The notes below the pieces were generated by a model, which did no database searches, had not been told where the DNA came from, and saw only the letters and a program-made list of their open reading frames with translations. Below are positions 26,730 to 35,613 of a DNA stretch of 64,000 bases, piece by piece (position 1 is the first letter of the stretch; every line of letters begins with the position of its first letter). A program made the position numbers and the translations under genes. This DNA is from Paenibacillus sp. Soil750 (GTDB lineage: Bacteria; Bacillota; Bacilli; Paenibacillales; NBRC-103111), in the NCBI RefSeq assembly GCF_001428045.1, contig NZ_LMSD01000009.1, forward strand, positions 1 to 64,000, given 5' to 3'.

Positions 26730-26848
26730 ATGAGGTAACGCTAAAGTGTTAAACTCTGAGAAAAGGTCAGCTTATGGAGGTAATAGCGTTATCGCGTAAC
26801 GTTAATTTTAACTAGGGAGTCTAATGGAGCCGATTAGCGTTATACTAT
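26730..26848. repeat. Intergenic repeat family B (AGCGTTAT units)
   Basis: Two related units, TTATGGAGGTAATAGCGTTAT (near 26773) and TAATGGAGCCGATTAGCGTTAT (near 26823), are about 50 bp apart. An inverted relative, GAGGTAACGCTAAAG, precedes them at about 26731. The 13-mer ATTAGCGTTATAC (26833-26845) recurs exactly at 56436-56448. Confidence 0.45.
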
Positions 26849-27516
26849 AACCTTATATGCCGCTGTATGGCCATGTCGCCTAAACGGTAGGTGCGAATGC
26901 GACTGGAGCCTGATGTAGGAAGCAACAGCTCGAATTGGACTAATTCGTGAAGCAATTTCCAAGCATGCTGTCCTTTAATAGCAAGCAACTCACAAATCTC
27001 CTGAGGCATGAAAGGTCTCTGTATCTGTGTGGCGAAACGGAGAATTTCCCGCTGCTTTAATGAAAGTTTCACATCGGTAGTCACACCACCACCGTATAGT
27101 TTTCCTAACACTTGCTGGATGAGTTGCTGACAACGTCGCGGTTTCTCTTTGATGGCGTCCAGAGGGAAACGATAAATTTGCCAACCGTTTAGTATCAATT
27201 GGTTTTGTCTTTCGCGCTCATACTCAAAGCTTCGACGGGTCACAAGTTTGGCATGCGAACTGAAATCATCGACTTCCCAATTAATCAAGTAAGGTGGTCT
27301 GATATAAGCGAAGTCCAAATAGAAGAAACCGTCCCGAAAATTGGTGACTTCGTACTCTGCATGCAAAAAATCTAAGTTGCCGACGGCAGGTAACCATAGG
27401 TTATGTACAAATAACTTCTCATTGTGAGCATGTCCTTCATTCAACCGACGGAGAGCTTCACCTCCAAGATTTTTCCTCTGTTTTTCCAACCATGACTCGT
27501 ATATGTCCAAGAACAT
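26845..27516 (-). CDS. Endonuclease-like protein (DUF559/PD-(D/E)XK-type) with C-terminal winged helix
   Basis: This 223-residue soluble protein has a central segment GFFYLDFAYIRPPYLINWEVDDFSSH followed by RRSFEYERERQNQLILNGWQIYRFP. This is the Asp...Glu-x-Asp plus R-x-R-x-x-x-L-x-x-x-G-W order of Vsr/DUF559-type nuclease folds. The last about 70 residues (LSLKQREILRFATQIQRPF onward) look like a winged helix. No methyltransferase is adjacent, so a restriction role is not supported; repair or an unknown function is possible. ATG 27516 has GAGG at 5-base spacing; TTG 27510 is an alternative. Confidence 0.55.
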   Translation of the reverse strand: MFLDIYESWLEKQRKNLGGEALRRLNEGHAHNEKLFVHNLWLPAVGNLDFLHAEYEVTNFRDGFFYLDFAYIRPPYLINWEVDDFSSHAKLVTRRSFEYERERQNQLILNGWQIYRFPLDAIKEKPRRCQQLIQQVLGKLYGGGVTTDVKLSLKQREILRFATQIQRPFMPQEICELLAIKGQHAWKLLHELVQFELLLPTSGSSRIRTYRLGDMAIQRHIRL

Positions 27517-27533
27517 TCCCCCCTCAGCTAAGA

Positions 27534-27577
27534 ACAAAAAACACCGCGCCTTCCCTGAATAGGGAGGGGGCGGTGTG
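27534..27577 (-). terminator. Terminator of the araC gene on the minus strand
   Basis: Reading leftward, ACACCGCCCCCTCCCT and AGGGAAGGCGCGGTGT pair with small imperfections around ATTC, followed by TTTTTT. Confidence 0.85.
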
Positions 27578-27657
27578 CTTCACGCGCGTCGATATGTAAT
27601 ATCCACTATAGAAGAAAAGCAGCATTTTGTCACTACATTTGAACAAATGCCTTTATG

Positions 27658-28548
27658 TCATTCGATGAAATTGGTGTAAGCACTCATTCCTTTGAATTTA
27701 TAGGGCGTGAACCCTACATGCTTCTTAAATAGTTGGCAGAAGTAGGAAAAGTTCCCCAATCCAACAGCCTCACCAATATCTTGCACGGACATATCTGTCG
27801 TTCGCAGAAGCCAACAGGCTTGTCGGATCCGACGTGCGGTTAAATATTCGGTAATGGTGCTGCCAATGGATTGATGAAAGGTCGCAGATACATGATTGGG
27901 CGTTAGGTGAACAGACGCGGCGAGCTCATCAAGCTTAAAGGGCTCCATGTAATGCGCTTCAATCCAAGCGAGCATTCGCTCGGCTGTTGATGTGCTTTTA
28001 ACCGAAAGATGAGGCACAGAATCTGAATGCTTCTCGGAATCTGTACGGAGCTGGTGCAAGAACGCCGTGAGGAAGAGTGTCTGCTCTTCCAGCAGTCGCT
28101 CGGGTCCTCTTTCTTTGGCAGCATCCAGTCTAGGCACATAGCTGCGCAAAAAGACCTCAAGCTCTGCAAGACTTTCACTCCGGAATGCCTGCGGCATAAG
28201 CGGATCCTTCCATAGCTTCATGAGGAACTCACGTAGCGATGGAAAAGCAGAGAGCGCTGCCTCTAGGATAGCGGGCTCAAGAACGAAAAGCGAGCGGATG
28301 TAGTTGTCTTCTGGCAGATTGTGAATCCGAATGCGATGTAGTTGAAAAGGTCTAAAGCAAAAAATAGAGCCCGGTGCCAGCTCGACAATTTGTTGTTCTA
28401 TTACGACGATCCCAGTGCCTTCATGCACGACAAGCAGCTCCATTCCCTGATGAGCATGAAATACTTCTTCGAAGGCGTGTGTTCGATCTTTGAAAAACGA
28501 TAATTGCACTGGGTGCACGTTTAAGTTCATGTAATTCATCAGCTTCAT
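27658..28548 (-). CDS. AraC-family regulator with cupin sensor, divergent from GH2/GH88
   Basis: This 296-residue regulator has an N-terminal cupin (about 10-120: HAHQGMELLVVHEGTG, IVELAPGSIFCFRPFQLHRI) that should bind a sugar. It ends in an AraC double helix-turn-helix (about 195-290: LDELAASVHLTPNHVSATFHQ and VQDIGEAVGLGNFSYFCQLFKKHVG). It is transcribed away from the beta-galactosidase/GH88 operon across a 117-bp gap and probably activates that operon. The ATG has AGGTGATC 8 bases upstream. Confidence 0.87.
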   Translation of the reverse strand: MKLMNYMNLNVHPVQLSFFKDRTHAFEEVFHAHQGMELLVVHEGTGIVVIEQQIVELAPGSIFCFRPFQLHRIRIHNLPEDNYIRSLFVLEPAILEAALSAFPSLREFLMKLWKDPLMPQAFRSESLAELEVFLRSYVPRLDAAKERGPERLLEEQTLFLTAFLHQLRTDSEKHSDSVPHLSVKSTSTAERMLAWIEAHYMEPFKLDELAASVHLTPNHVSATFHQSIGSTITEYLTARRIRQACWLLRTTDMSVQDIGEAVGLGNFSYFCQLFKKHVGFTPYKFKGMSAYTNFIE

Positions 28549-28665
28549 AGGAGATCACCTCATCGTATTCTAACAACATTTTATCATAAGAGGCATAAAC
28601 TTTTTTGGTCTTTTTTTTGATAGGATGGAGTTAAGTGAATGTGCAACTAGGAGGAGACAAGTAAC

Positions 28666-31182
28666 ATGTTGAAACAACGTTTAACAGAGCAATGGGAGCA
28701 TTATCGCGGTTCCTTAGGCGGTGTTTGGGAGGTGTGGCGTTCAGATAAGCTGCAAAATCATTATAATGTCCCGTGGGAAACGGTCACGCTTCCACACACG
28801 TACAATGGGTCGGATGTGATGGATCCCGATCATAAATATTATCAAGGACAAGGCTGGTATCGGAACAAATTGGAGGTGCATAACCCTTATCCGAAGGGGA
28901 GAACGCTGCTGCATTTCGAAGGGGCAGGGCAACGCACGGATGTGTATGTGTATACCGAAAAGGTAGATTCCCACCTTGGCGGATATGACGAGTTCACGGT
29001 GGATATTTCGGAAGCGATGGCGCGTTCGAAGGAGATCGAACGATATGCGGGACGGGTGCCGGTCGCGATTGCTTGTGATAACAGCCGAGAACTGGAGACG
29101 ATTCCTTCGGATGCGAGTGATTTCAATCTGTATGGCGGTGTGTATCGCTATGTGAACCTTGTCTATGTGCCACAGATTTCCTTGGCTCAGGTGCATGTGG
29201 AGACGATTGTGGATAATTTGTCTGCACCAATAGCTGGAAGCGGGAAAGTAAAAGTACGAGCTAAGTTGTACAACCCGGACCAGCTGGCGGAGAATATCAA
29301 GCTCACAATTGTGCTGAAGCAGCAAGATGGAACCATAGTCGGTCAAAAGGAGATTTCCTTACCAGCCTGGCAGGGTGAGAAGGAGATTGCGGACTTCGAG
29401 GTTGAGAATCCACATCTATGGTCCGTCGCAGACCCATATTTATTCAACTGCTCCGTTGCCCTCGTCTGTTCAGATGGCGAAACGACAAGTCAAGAACGGT
29501 TCGGCTTCCGAACGTTCGAATTTGTGAAGCAAGGTCCGTTTAAGCTGAACGGCGAACGTCTCTTGCTGCGTGGTACGCATCGACATGAGGATCACGCAGC
29601 AGTTGGGGCGGCGATGACGGAAGACATGATCCGTGAAGAAATGCAGCTCATTAAGGAGATGGGCGCGAATTTCATCCGCCTAGGGCATTATCAGCAGTCT
29701 CGCATCGTGCTGGATTTATGTGATGAGCTGGGCATTCTCGTCTGGGAGGAAATTCCTTGGTGCCGCGGTGGACTTGGTGGTCCCGAGTATCGTCAACAAT
29801 GCATCGATATGCTTACAGCGATGATCGCTCAACATTATAATCATCCATCCGTTATTTTATGGGGATTGGGCAATGAGAACGATTGGGAGTGCGATTTCGA
29901 TCATTTCGATCAGCAAGAAATCCGCACTTTCATGAAAAAATTGCATGATCTGTCGCATGAGCTGGATCCAAGCCGCTTAACTGCGATTCGCCGATGTGAA
30001 TTTTGTAAGGATATTATCGATGTGTATTCGCCTTCCATTTGGGCAGGCTGGTATCGTGGTGTGTATACCGACTATGAATCCAGTTGTCAGACAGCATTTG
30101 AGAATGTGGATTCGTTCTTCCATATGGAGTGGGGAGCGGACAATTTACCAACTCGGCATGTGGAGAAACCGTTCACGGGTTTTGCATTTATGAAGAATAC
30201 TGATGATGGCGTTACCGACGAGCGTGATGGGGATTATTTATTGACGGGTGGTGAACCGCGCGTATCGCGTGATGGCGATTGGTCGGAAACGTATTTCTGC
30301 GAGATGATCGATTGGTACTTGAAATCGCAGGAGAAGATGGATTGGCTGACGGGTGCAGCGCAGTGGTCTTTCAAAGATTTTGCGACACCGGTCCGGCCGG
30401 ATTCACCGATTCCATATTTGAATATGAAGGGGATCGTTGAGCGTGATCTCACGCCGAAAGAAGCCTTTTACGTCTTCCAATCCTACTGGTCAGACAAGCC
30501 GATGGTTCGTATTTATGGTCATACGATGCCAATTCGCTGGGGAGCTGAAGGAGAGCGGAAGTTGATCAAGGTGTACTCGAACGCCGAACAAGTTGAGCTT
30601 TTTCTGAATGGAGAGAGCTTAGGCGTGAAGCAGCGCGATTCGCAAGATTTCCCATGTGCGGGTCTTCGCTGGGAAACGGAGTTGACTGCGGGTGAGTATC
30701 AGCTGCGTGCGGAAGCGATCTGCAATGGTGAGGTTGTAAGCGACGAGCTACAATTCACGTATCAATCGGACACGTGGGATGAACCTGCAGAAATTCGAGT
30801 AACGACTGAAACGTTAGAGGATGGACGAGTTTACGTTGAAGTTGGTGCGTATGATGCGAAAGGTGTTTTTTGTCCCGATGCAGCTAGGTTTGTTCGCTTT
30901 GGGTTAGCTGGGGATGGGAAGCTGCTTGATAATCTCGGCACGATTCGTGGATCGAGACAGGTCCAGCTTGCAAGTGGTCGTGCAGGAATTTACGTAGATC
31001 CTACAGGTGGCTTGCCAGCTGGTATGACGGTGACGGATTTCGTAAGTGCAGGTGGACCAGCATCATCACTTGCATCTTTATCACAAGGGAATAGAGATGT
31101 TCAGCGGAAATTTACGTCCGTTGTCAGCGCTGCCTGTGAAGGTATGTCTACGGTAACAGCAGTCATAGAAGTTATGAAGTAA
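28666..31182 (+). CDS. Glycoside hydrolase family 2 protein (beta-galactosidase-like)
   Basis: This 838-residue cytoplasmic enzyme has the GH2 order: a sugar-binding jelly roll (about 1-165, with TLPHTYNGSD and GQGWYRN), an Ig-like domain (about 165-285), a TIM barrel (about 285-620) and further beta domains. The acid/base Glu404 lies in GLGNENDW and the probable nucleophile Glu488 in HMEWGADN; NFIRLGHYQQ is the usual GH2 barrel signature. It lacks a signal peptide, so it acts on imported oligosaccharides, probably releasing galactose or a related sugar. The AGGAGGAG site precedes the ATG. The GH88 gene follows by 25 bases. Confidence 0.88.
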   Translation: MLKQRLTEQWEHYRGSLGGVWEVWRSDKLQNHYNVPWETVTLPHTYNGSDVMDPDHKYYQGQGWYRNKLEVHNPYPKGRTLLHFEGAGQRTDVYVYTEKVDSHLGGYDEFTVDISEAMARSKEIERYAGRVPVAIACDNSRELETIPSDASDFNLYGGVYRYVNLVYVPQISLAQVHVETIVDNLSAPIAGSGKVKVRAKLYNPDQLAENIKLTIVLKQQDGTIVGQKEISLPAWQGEKEIADFEVENPHLWSVADPYLFNCSVALVCSDGETTSQERFGFRTFEFVKQGPFKLNGERLLLRGTHRHEDHAAVGAAMTEDMIREEMQLIKEMGANFIRLGHYQQSRIVLDLCDELGILVWEEIPWCRGGLGGPEYRQQCIDMLTAMIAQHYNHPSVILWGLGNENDWECDFDHFDQQEIRTFMKKLHDLSHELDPSRLTAIRRCEFCKDIIDVYSPSIWAGWYRGVYTDYESSCQTAFENVDSFFHMEWGADNLPTRHVEKPFTGFAFMKNTDDGVTDERDGDYLLTGGEPRVSRDGDWSETYFCEMIDWYLKSQEKMDWLTGAAQWSFKDFATPVRPDSPIPYLNMKGIVERDLTPKEAFYVFQSYWSDKPMVRIYGHTMPIRWGAEGERKLIKVYSNAEQVELFLNGESLGVKQRDSQDFPCAGLRWETELTAGEYQLRAEAICNGEVVSDELQFTYQSDTWDEPAEIRVTTETLEDGRVYVEVGAYDAKGVFCPDAARFVRFGLAGDGKLLDNLGTIRGSRQVQLASGRAGIYVDPTGGLPAGMTVTDFVSAGGPASSLASLSQGNRDVQRKFTSVVSAACEGMSTVTAVIEVMK

Positions 31183-31207
31183 AACCACTTCGAGGAGGCG
31201 TTTAAAG

Positions 31208-32362
31208 ATGGGTGAACTTATGAATGTAGCAAAGTGGGAAAACGCACAGAAGCTAGAGGAGATTTTGCCAGAAGTATGGAAAGAACTGCAAGTGAAGGTT
31301 GATCGGATGATCGAGCAAATTGGGGATAAATCGCCTCATGTTGCCAAAGAAGACGGCGTTTATGATGATATGCGGGTCGATTGGTGGACGTCAGGCTTCT
31401 GGCCAGGCATTCTTTGGATTATGCATGAGATGACGGGAAAAGAACACTACAAGGAAGCAGCCTGGGAGTGGGACGGCAAGTTTGAGCAAAAAAGTATTAT
31501 AGATAATAATTTCCATCATGACGTTGGCTTCCAATACTTGCCGACTGCGGTTATTAAACATAAGCTGACAGGTGATAAAGATGGTTTGCGTCGTGGTCTG
31601 CAAGCAGCCAATTTCTTGGCAGGCCGATTCAACATCGCTGGTAACTTCCTTCGCGCGTGGAACCAAGATAAGATAGGTTGGTCGATCGTCGATTCCACGA
31701 TGAATCTGTCTATTTTATTCTGGGCAGCCGAGACGACAGGGGATCCACGCTTTGAACATATCGGAAGAGCACATGCCGATACCGTTGTTCAGAAGTTCAT
31801 CCGCGAAGATGGCTCCGTGAACCATATCTTGAGTTTCGATCCGAAGACAGGCGAGCTGATTGAATCGCTTGGTGGTCAGGGTGCCGGCCCGCAATCGGCT
31901 TGGAGCAGAGGCGCAGCGTGGGCATTGCATGGTTTGGCCAATGTGTATCGATTCACAGGAGACACACAGTACTTAAAAGCAGCTCAACGCGTGGCGAATT
32001 ACTTCTTGGCGTGCCTGCCTGAAGATCACGTGGCACATTGGGATTTCCGTGCGGATGCGTCGTTGGATAACGAGCCGCGAGATACGTCGGCCGCTTCCTG
32101 CGCAGCTTCTGGGTTGATTGACCTTGCAGCCTTCCTGCCGCCAAACGAAGGTGCGATGTATCTCCGTGCAGCAGAAGAGATGCTGCTGTCACTTACTGTG
32201 AACTACGGTACGTGGGATAAGCTCGAACACCAAGCTATTCTACGCGAGGGAACTGGAAATAAACCTGCTAATTCGAATGTGAACGTTTCGCTCATCTACG
32301 GCGATTATTATTACGTCGAAGCGCTAGCTAAACTGGTGGGTTGGAAGCAACGGATATTCTAA
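31208..32362 (+). CDS. Glycoside hydrolase family 88 unsaturated glucuronyl hydrolase
   Basis: This 384-residue soluble (alpha/alpha)6-barrel enzyme should remove unsaturated uronic acid from oligosaccharides generated by polysaccharide lyases. Asp105 in NFHHDVGFQY and Asp162 in VDSTMNLSI correspond to the two catalytic aspartates, and GQGAGPQSAWSRGAAWALHG and PRDTSAASCAASG match the family. It is encoded in an operon with the GH2 gene, implying a shared intracellular substrate carrying both beta-linked sugar and a uronic acid. The start has GAGGAGG about 9 bases upstream; a second ATG at 31220 is possible. A terminator follows at 32369. Confidence 0.87.
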   Translation: MGELMNVAKWENAQKLEEILPEVWKELQVKVDRMIEQIGDKSPHVAKEDGVYDDMRVDWWTSGFWPGILWIMHEMTGKEHYKEAAWEWDGKFEQKSIIDNNFHHDVGFQYLPTAVIKHKLTGDKDGLRRGLQAANFLAGRFNIAGNFLRAWNQDKIGWSIVDSTMNLSILFWAAETTGDPRFEHIGRAHADTVVQKFIREDGSVNHILSFDPKTGELIESLGGQGAGPQSAWSRGAAWALHGLANVYRFTGDTQYLKAAQRVANYFLACLPEDHVAHWDFRADASLDNEPRDTSAASCAASGLIDLAAFLPPNEGAMYLRAAEEMLLSLTVNYGTWDKLEHQAILREGTGNKPANSNVNVSLIYGDYYYVEALAKLVGWKQRIF

Positions 32363-32368
32363 AAAATG

Positions 32369-32409
32369 AAAAAGGAGCTAAGCGCATGTTGCGTTAGCTC
32401 CTTTTTTTA
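32369..32409 (+). terminator. Rho-independent terminator after the GH2/GH88 operon
   Basis: AAAAAGGAGCTAAGCGCA pairs with TGCGTTAGCTCCTTTTT (with one wobble) around TGT, followed by further T. Confidence 0.9.
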
Positions 32410-32580
32410 CAAATCCCATGCCTAGCATGCCATAGTGATGAAAAACATCACTAAATTGCTCGAGAACCTTGCGTTTCTGGTGAGGAGGGTGCAAGCCGCT
32501 TTCAATTATTTAAACAGCATATCATTCAGCGGAGCTAGGGATTCCTGTGATCATTGAGAAGCAAGAATTTGAATCAAGCA

Positions 32581-33057
32581 TTACTTTGTATTACTAAAGT
32601 TTACCCCGTGCTTTCTAGCAAGCGCATAGAATCCATACACAGCTGCAACAGCAATAAGATAAGAGACAAAAGTCCATCCAATCGTCCAACCATGTCTATA
32701 CTCAACTTTACCAACTACATAAGCAATTGATTCAAGGCAAGTTAAGATGATCGCAAGTGAAATCAGGACAACCAAAGGGTGCTTCTTCTTAAAATCAATC
32801 AAGTAAATGCCTACACACCCTGTCAAAGGATAGAGTCCAATGTCAAAAGGGAGTGCAGAAATCGTTTCATCATCTTCAATTTTTGGTGTGAAATCCCAAA
32901 AATCTACGTGATAGCCAATCGCATTAATAAGTGATGAGATGATGGCAGAAACGGGAAATATGAGAATGGCTATAGTTGGAGCTTTTTTAAACCAGGCTAT
33001 TCCGAATAACCAGGGAACAACAAAGCCGATTAGGATATTAACGAATATACGGCCCAC
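32581..33057 (-). CDS. Small multi-span membrane protein
   Basis: This 158-residue protein has about five hydrophobic helices (IFVNILIGFVVPWLFGI; IAILIFPVSAIISSLINAIGY; IGLYPLTGCVGIYLI; LVVLISLAIILTCLES; FVSYLIAVAAVYGFYA) and short loops. It resembles the CBO0543-type conserved membrane proteins of sporulating Firmicutes, but this is from appearance only. No function is assigned. The GTG at 33057 directly follows AAGGA, an unusually short spacing, so the true start may be a few codons downstream. Confidence 0.6.
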   Translation of the reverse strand: MGRIFVNILIGFVVPWLFGIAWFKKAPTIAILIFPVSAIISSLINAIGYHVDFWDFTPKIEDDETISALPFDIGLYPLTGCVGIYLIDFKKKHPLVVLISLAIILTCLESIAYVVGKVEYRHGWTIGWTFVSYLIAVAAVYGFYALARKHGVNFSNTK

Positions 33058-33224
33058 TCCTTACTTCGTAGATACTATCAAGTATGACCCGTACATTTCG
33101 CCTTGAAACATGACATAACAAAAATCCAGTTTTCTGCAACATATCTTCATGTACGTCAGCGGGTCTGATGCTTATAGTTGTATATATAAGCGATTACAAG
33201 CTCATACCTGAGGAGATGTTGAAG

Positions 33225-34340
33225 ATGAATAAACCGAATATCATTGACACAGATGTCCATAATGCGATAGCTCATTCGAGAGATCTGCTGCCTTATTTGC
33301 CTAAGGTCTGGCACGATTATTGGCTTTCTGCCGGACCAGGCTATGGTGGTGGCTGGCATTCTCCAGTAGGTGTGATGCGCAAAGACGCTGTGCCTGATGG
33401 CGGTGGAATCCCTGGCAGTGATCCGCAGCATATGTTAAAGCATCATTTTAATAAATATAGTATTGATTATGGGATATTGACCGGTTCTGGGATATTGGGG
33501 ATTTCCTTGAATCCGAATCCAGACTATGGCAATGTTCTCGCAAGTGCATACAATGACTGGCTAGTCGAAACATGGTTGAAGGCGAGTCCAGTATATAAAG
33601 GTTCCATCCTGATCAATCATGCGGATCCGATTGCGTCTGCGAAGGAAATTGATCGTATGGCCAAGCACCCAGACATGATTCAGGTTATTATGTGCAGCGG
33701 CTCTCGAATGCTGTTCGGTCAGCGTTTCTATCATCCCATTTATGAAGCGGCTGAGCGTAATGGACTGCCTGTCGCCGTTCATCCAGGTACAGAGGGAAGA
33801 GGGATTGCAGGAGCTCCGACGCCATCGGGTTATCCCACATCGTATTTGGAATGGCACAATATTTTACCAATCAATTACATGTCCCATGTGAATAGCTTAG
33901 TTTGTGAAGGGGTATTCGAGAAGTTTCCTAAACTTAAATTTGTTGCCATTGAAGGTGGATTAGCTTGGCTTCCGCATCTCATGTGGCGAATGGATAAGAA
34001 TTTCAAAGGACTTCGAGATTTAGTGCCTTGGCTCAAAAGATTACCATCCGAATACATTAAAGAGCATATTCGATTAACGACGCAACCCATTGAAGAGCCA
34101 AGCAAGCCAGAGCATATTAATCAAATACTAGATATGCTAGGCGCGGATAATATGGTTATGTTCTCATCGGATTATCCGCACTGGGATTTCGATAATCCCA
34201 AAATGGCGCTGCAACCGATTCGCAAAGACTTAAGACAACGTATTCTGGTTGATAATGCCTTGGAGTTATATGGACATGAGACTTTTCCAGCATCGATAGC
34301 TGTAACTACTTCTGTTCGTGAGGGGGATTCCTCACAATGA
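33225..34340 (+). CDS. Amidohydrolase family 2 protein (ACMSD-like fold)
   Basis: This 371-residue metal-dependent hydrolase or decarboxylase is a TIM barrel. The N-terminal IIDTDVHN supplies the metal-binding D-x-H, AVHPGTEG the barrel histidine and MFSSDYPHWDFD the late aspartate typical of amidohydrolase-2/ACMSD proteins. GLAWLPHLMWRMD also matches this family. The substrate is unknown. The Rieske gene overlaps its stop by 4 bases (ATGA), indicating translational coupling and a joint pathway, possibly degradation of an aromatic compound. ATG 33225 has GAGGAG about 9 bases upstream. Confidence 0.82.
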   Translation: MNKPNIIDTDVHNAIAHSRDLLPYLPKVWHDYWLSAGPGYGGGWHSPVGVMRKDAVPDGGGIPGSDPQHMLKHHFNKYSIDYGILTGSGILGISLNPNPDYGNVLASAYNDWLVETWLKASPVYKGSILINHADPIASAKEIDRMAKHPDMIQVIMCSGSRMLFGQRFYHPIYEAAERNGLPVAVHPGTEGRGIAGAPTPSGYPTSYLEWHNILPINYMSHVNSLVCEGVFEKFPKLKFVAIEGGLAWLPHLMWRMDKNFKGLRDLVPWLKRLPSEYIKEHIRLTTQPIEEPSKPEHINQILDMLGADNMVMFSSDYPHWDFDNPKMALQPIRKDLRQRILVDNALELYGHETFPASIAVTTSVREGDSSQ

Positions 34341-34699
34341 GCAAAGTGAAATCCAGATATGCAGCAGCCAGCGTCCAAGAACTTGCAGAAAAAGGACGAA
34401 AGATTGTAGAAGTAAAAGGCATCGAAATTGGTGTATTCCTTGTAAATGGGAGTTACTATGCATGGCGTAATATGTGTCCTCATGCGGCTGCTCCTGTCTG
34501 TGAGGGTGTCGTGTGCGGGACGCGGCTGCCCTCCTTAGTTTATGAATATGAGTATGGTCGCGATAAGGAAATACTGCGCTGCCCATGGCATGGTTGGGAG
34601 TTCGGTCTAACGGATGGCAAGCATTTGGTTGAAGGCGGCGTGCAGCTACGAGGTTATGAGGTAGAGGTTGAGGGGAACGAGATCTATGTGCTCATCTAA
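34337..34699 (+). CDS. Rieske [2Fe-2S] ferredoxin-like protein
   Basis: This 120-residue protein carries a Rieske cluster site with Cys47-x-His49 in MCPHAAAPVCEG and Cys82-x2-His85 in RCPWHGWEF. The distance between the two halves is 32 residues, about twice the usual 15-17, and extra cysteines (Cys55, Cys60) lie in the insert. It is probably an electron carrier or regulator for a partner enzyme. Its gene is coupled to the amidohydrolase, a gene pair found in related bacilli by my recollection. No oxygenase subunit is encoded nearby. Confidence 0.82.
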   Translation: MSKVKSRYAAASVQELAEKGRKIVEVKGIEIGVFLVNGSYYAWRNMCPHAAAPVCEGVVCGTRLPSLVYEYEYGRDKEILRCPWHGWEFGLTDGKHLVEGGVQLRGYEVEVEGNEIYVLI

Positions 34700-34749
34700 A
34701 TAAGTGCAGAGGTAGTGAGCTTACTCAAGTTAAAGCAGGAGGCAGTAAG

Positions 34750-34961
34750 GTGCCAGAGGTAAGCGGATTCCCATGGGGTGAACGGCAGTTGCGATAGGTG
34801 AAACATCTGCAGAAAGTGTACAATTTTTATGGAACAATGTGGTTACGGGGCAGCCAGCTTGGCTGAGAATGATTGTGGCACTTGATGTTCGTGAGGAAGT
34901 ACGTATCGAGGTTCATTCAGCGATGACTGGCACATTTGTGGGTGAGAGGGACATCAGGTAG
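34750..34961 (+). pseudogene. Broken third gene of the amidohydrolase-Rieske operon
   Basis: AGGAGG at 34737-34742 is followed 7 bases later by GTG 34750, but the frame stops after 15 codons (VPEVSGFPWGERQLR). A second frame then stays open for 59 codons from 34782 to a TAG at 34959-34961 and reads like protein (GETSAESVQFLWNNVV, RMIVALDVREEVRIEVHS). A frameshift near 34780 would join the two. I do not recognise the family. Further downstream, to about 35200, short protein-like pieces occur in shifting frames, so decay may extend there. Confidence 0.4.
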
Positions 34962-35202
34962 GTATAGAGCTACAATTAACCCAAGGCAGCTCACCACTCT
35001 TTTCTTGGAGATTCCTCATTAGCTGCGAGCAAAAGTGTAAGAACTGCACTCACACCGTCTCTAATGGAAGATGGATTTCTACAAGGAGTCGCACAGAATA
35101 ATAAAGTAGGACAAGCGCTCCGGCGAAGTGGTTACCGGATTTGTCGCAAATGGGAGCAGGTCTTCCGGCTCAATTGGATGCTGCTTTGTTTATCATTGAA
35201 CA

Positions 35203-35244
35203 AACACCTCGTTCGGGTCATTTCCTGACGAGGTGTTGTTTTTG
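35203..35244 (+). terminator. Rho-independent terminator without an intact gene upstream
   Basis: AACACCTCGT pairs with ACGAGGTGTT around a 15-base loop, followed by GTTTTTGT. It may have ended the decayed operon. Confidence 0.6.
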
Positions 35245-35309
35245 TGTTTACTACACGCCAGAAATTATATGTTTTTGGTCAAGGGCTAAGCAAAGTTTGA
35301 ATTGTGAAC

Positions 35310-35606
35310 CTCGAGAGAAAACGGCGCCTGAGGAAGTGAGATAGTCGAAATAATCGACTATCTCGAGAGAAAACACGCCTGAGGGAGAGAGAGAGTCTAT
35401 CTCGAGAGAAAACGGCGCCTGAGGAAGTGAGATAGTCGAAATAATCAACTATCTCGAGTGGAAACGGTGCCTGAGAGAGTGAGATAGTCGAAATAATCGA
35501 CTATCTCGAGTGGAAAAGGCGCCTGAGGGAGTGAGATAGTCGAAATAATCGACTATCTCGAGAGAAAACGGCGCCTGAGGGAGCTAGAGAGTCAGAATCA
35601 GACTCT
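35310..35606. repeat. Tandem array of six 52-bp stem-loop units
   Basis: Unit borders are 35310-35361, 35362-35400 (39 bp, lacking part of the stem), 35401-35452, 35453-35504, 35505-35556 and 35557-35606 (diverged). Each full unit starts CTCGAG, passes a GGCGCC-like core and ends in GAGATAGTCGA-AATAA-TCGACTATCTC, an 11-bp perfect inverted repeat completed by the next unit's start. The last unit uses a different sequence (AGAGTC...GACTCT) but retains a hairpin. It fills the gap between two convergent genes. Confidence 0.9.
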
Positions 35607-35613
35607 TCGAATC

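Noticed and set aside
26845-27516. Restriction-modification system
   Set aside because: Only a nuclease-like protein is present; no methyltransferase or specificity gene is adjacent.
28741-29346. 201-codon open frame on the minus strand
   Set aside because: It is antisense to the GH2 jelly-roll domain, whose motifs are clear on the plus strand.
35310-35606. CRISPR array
   Set aside because: Units are contiguous and nearly identical along their full length, with no variable spacers and no cas genes in the window.
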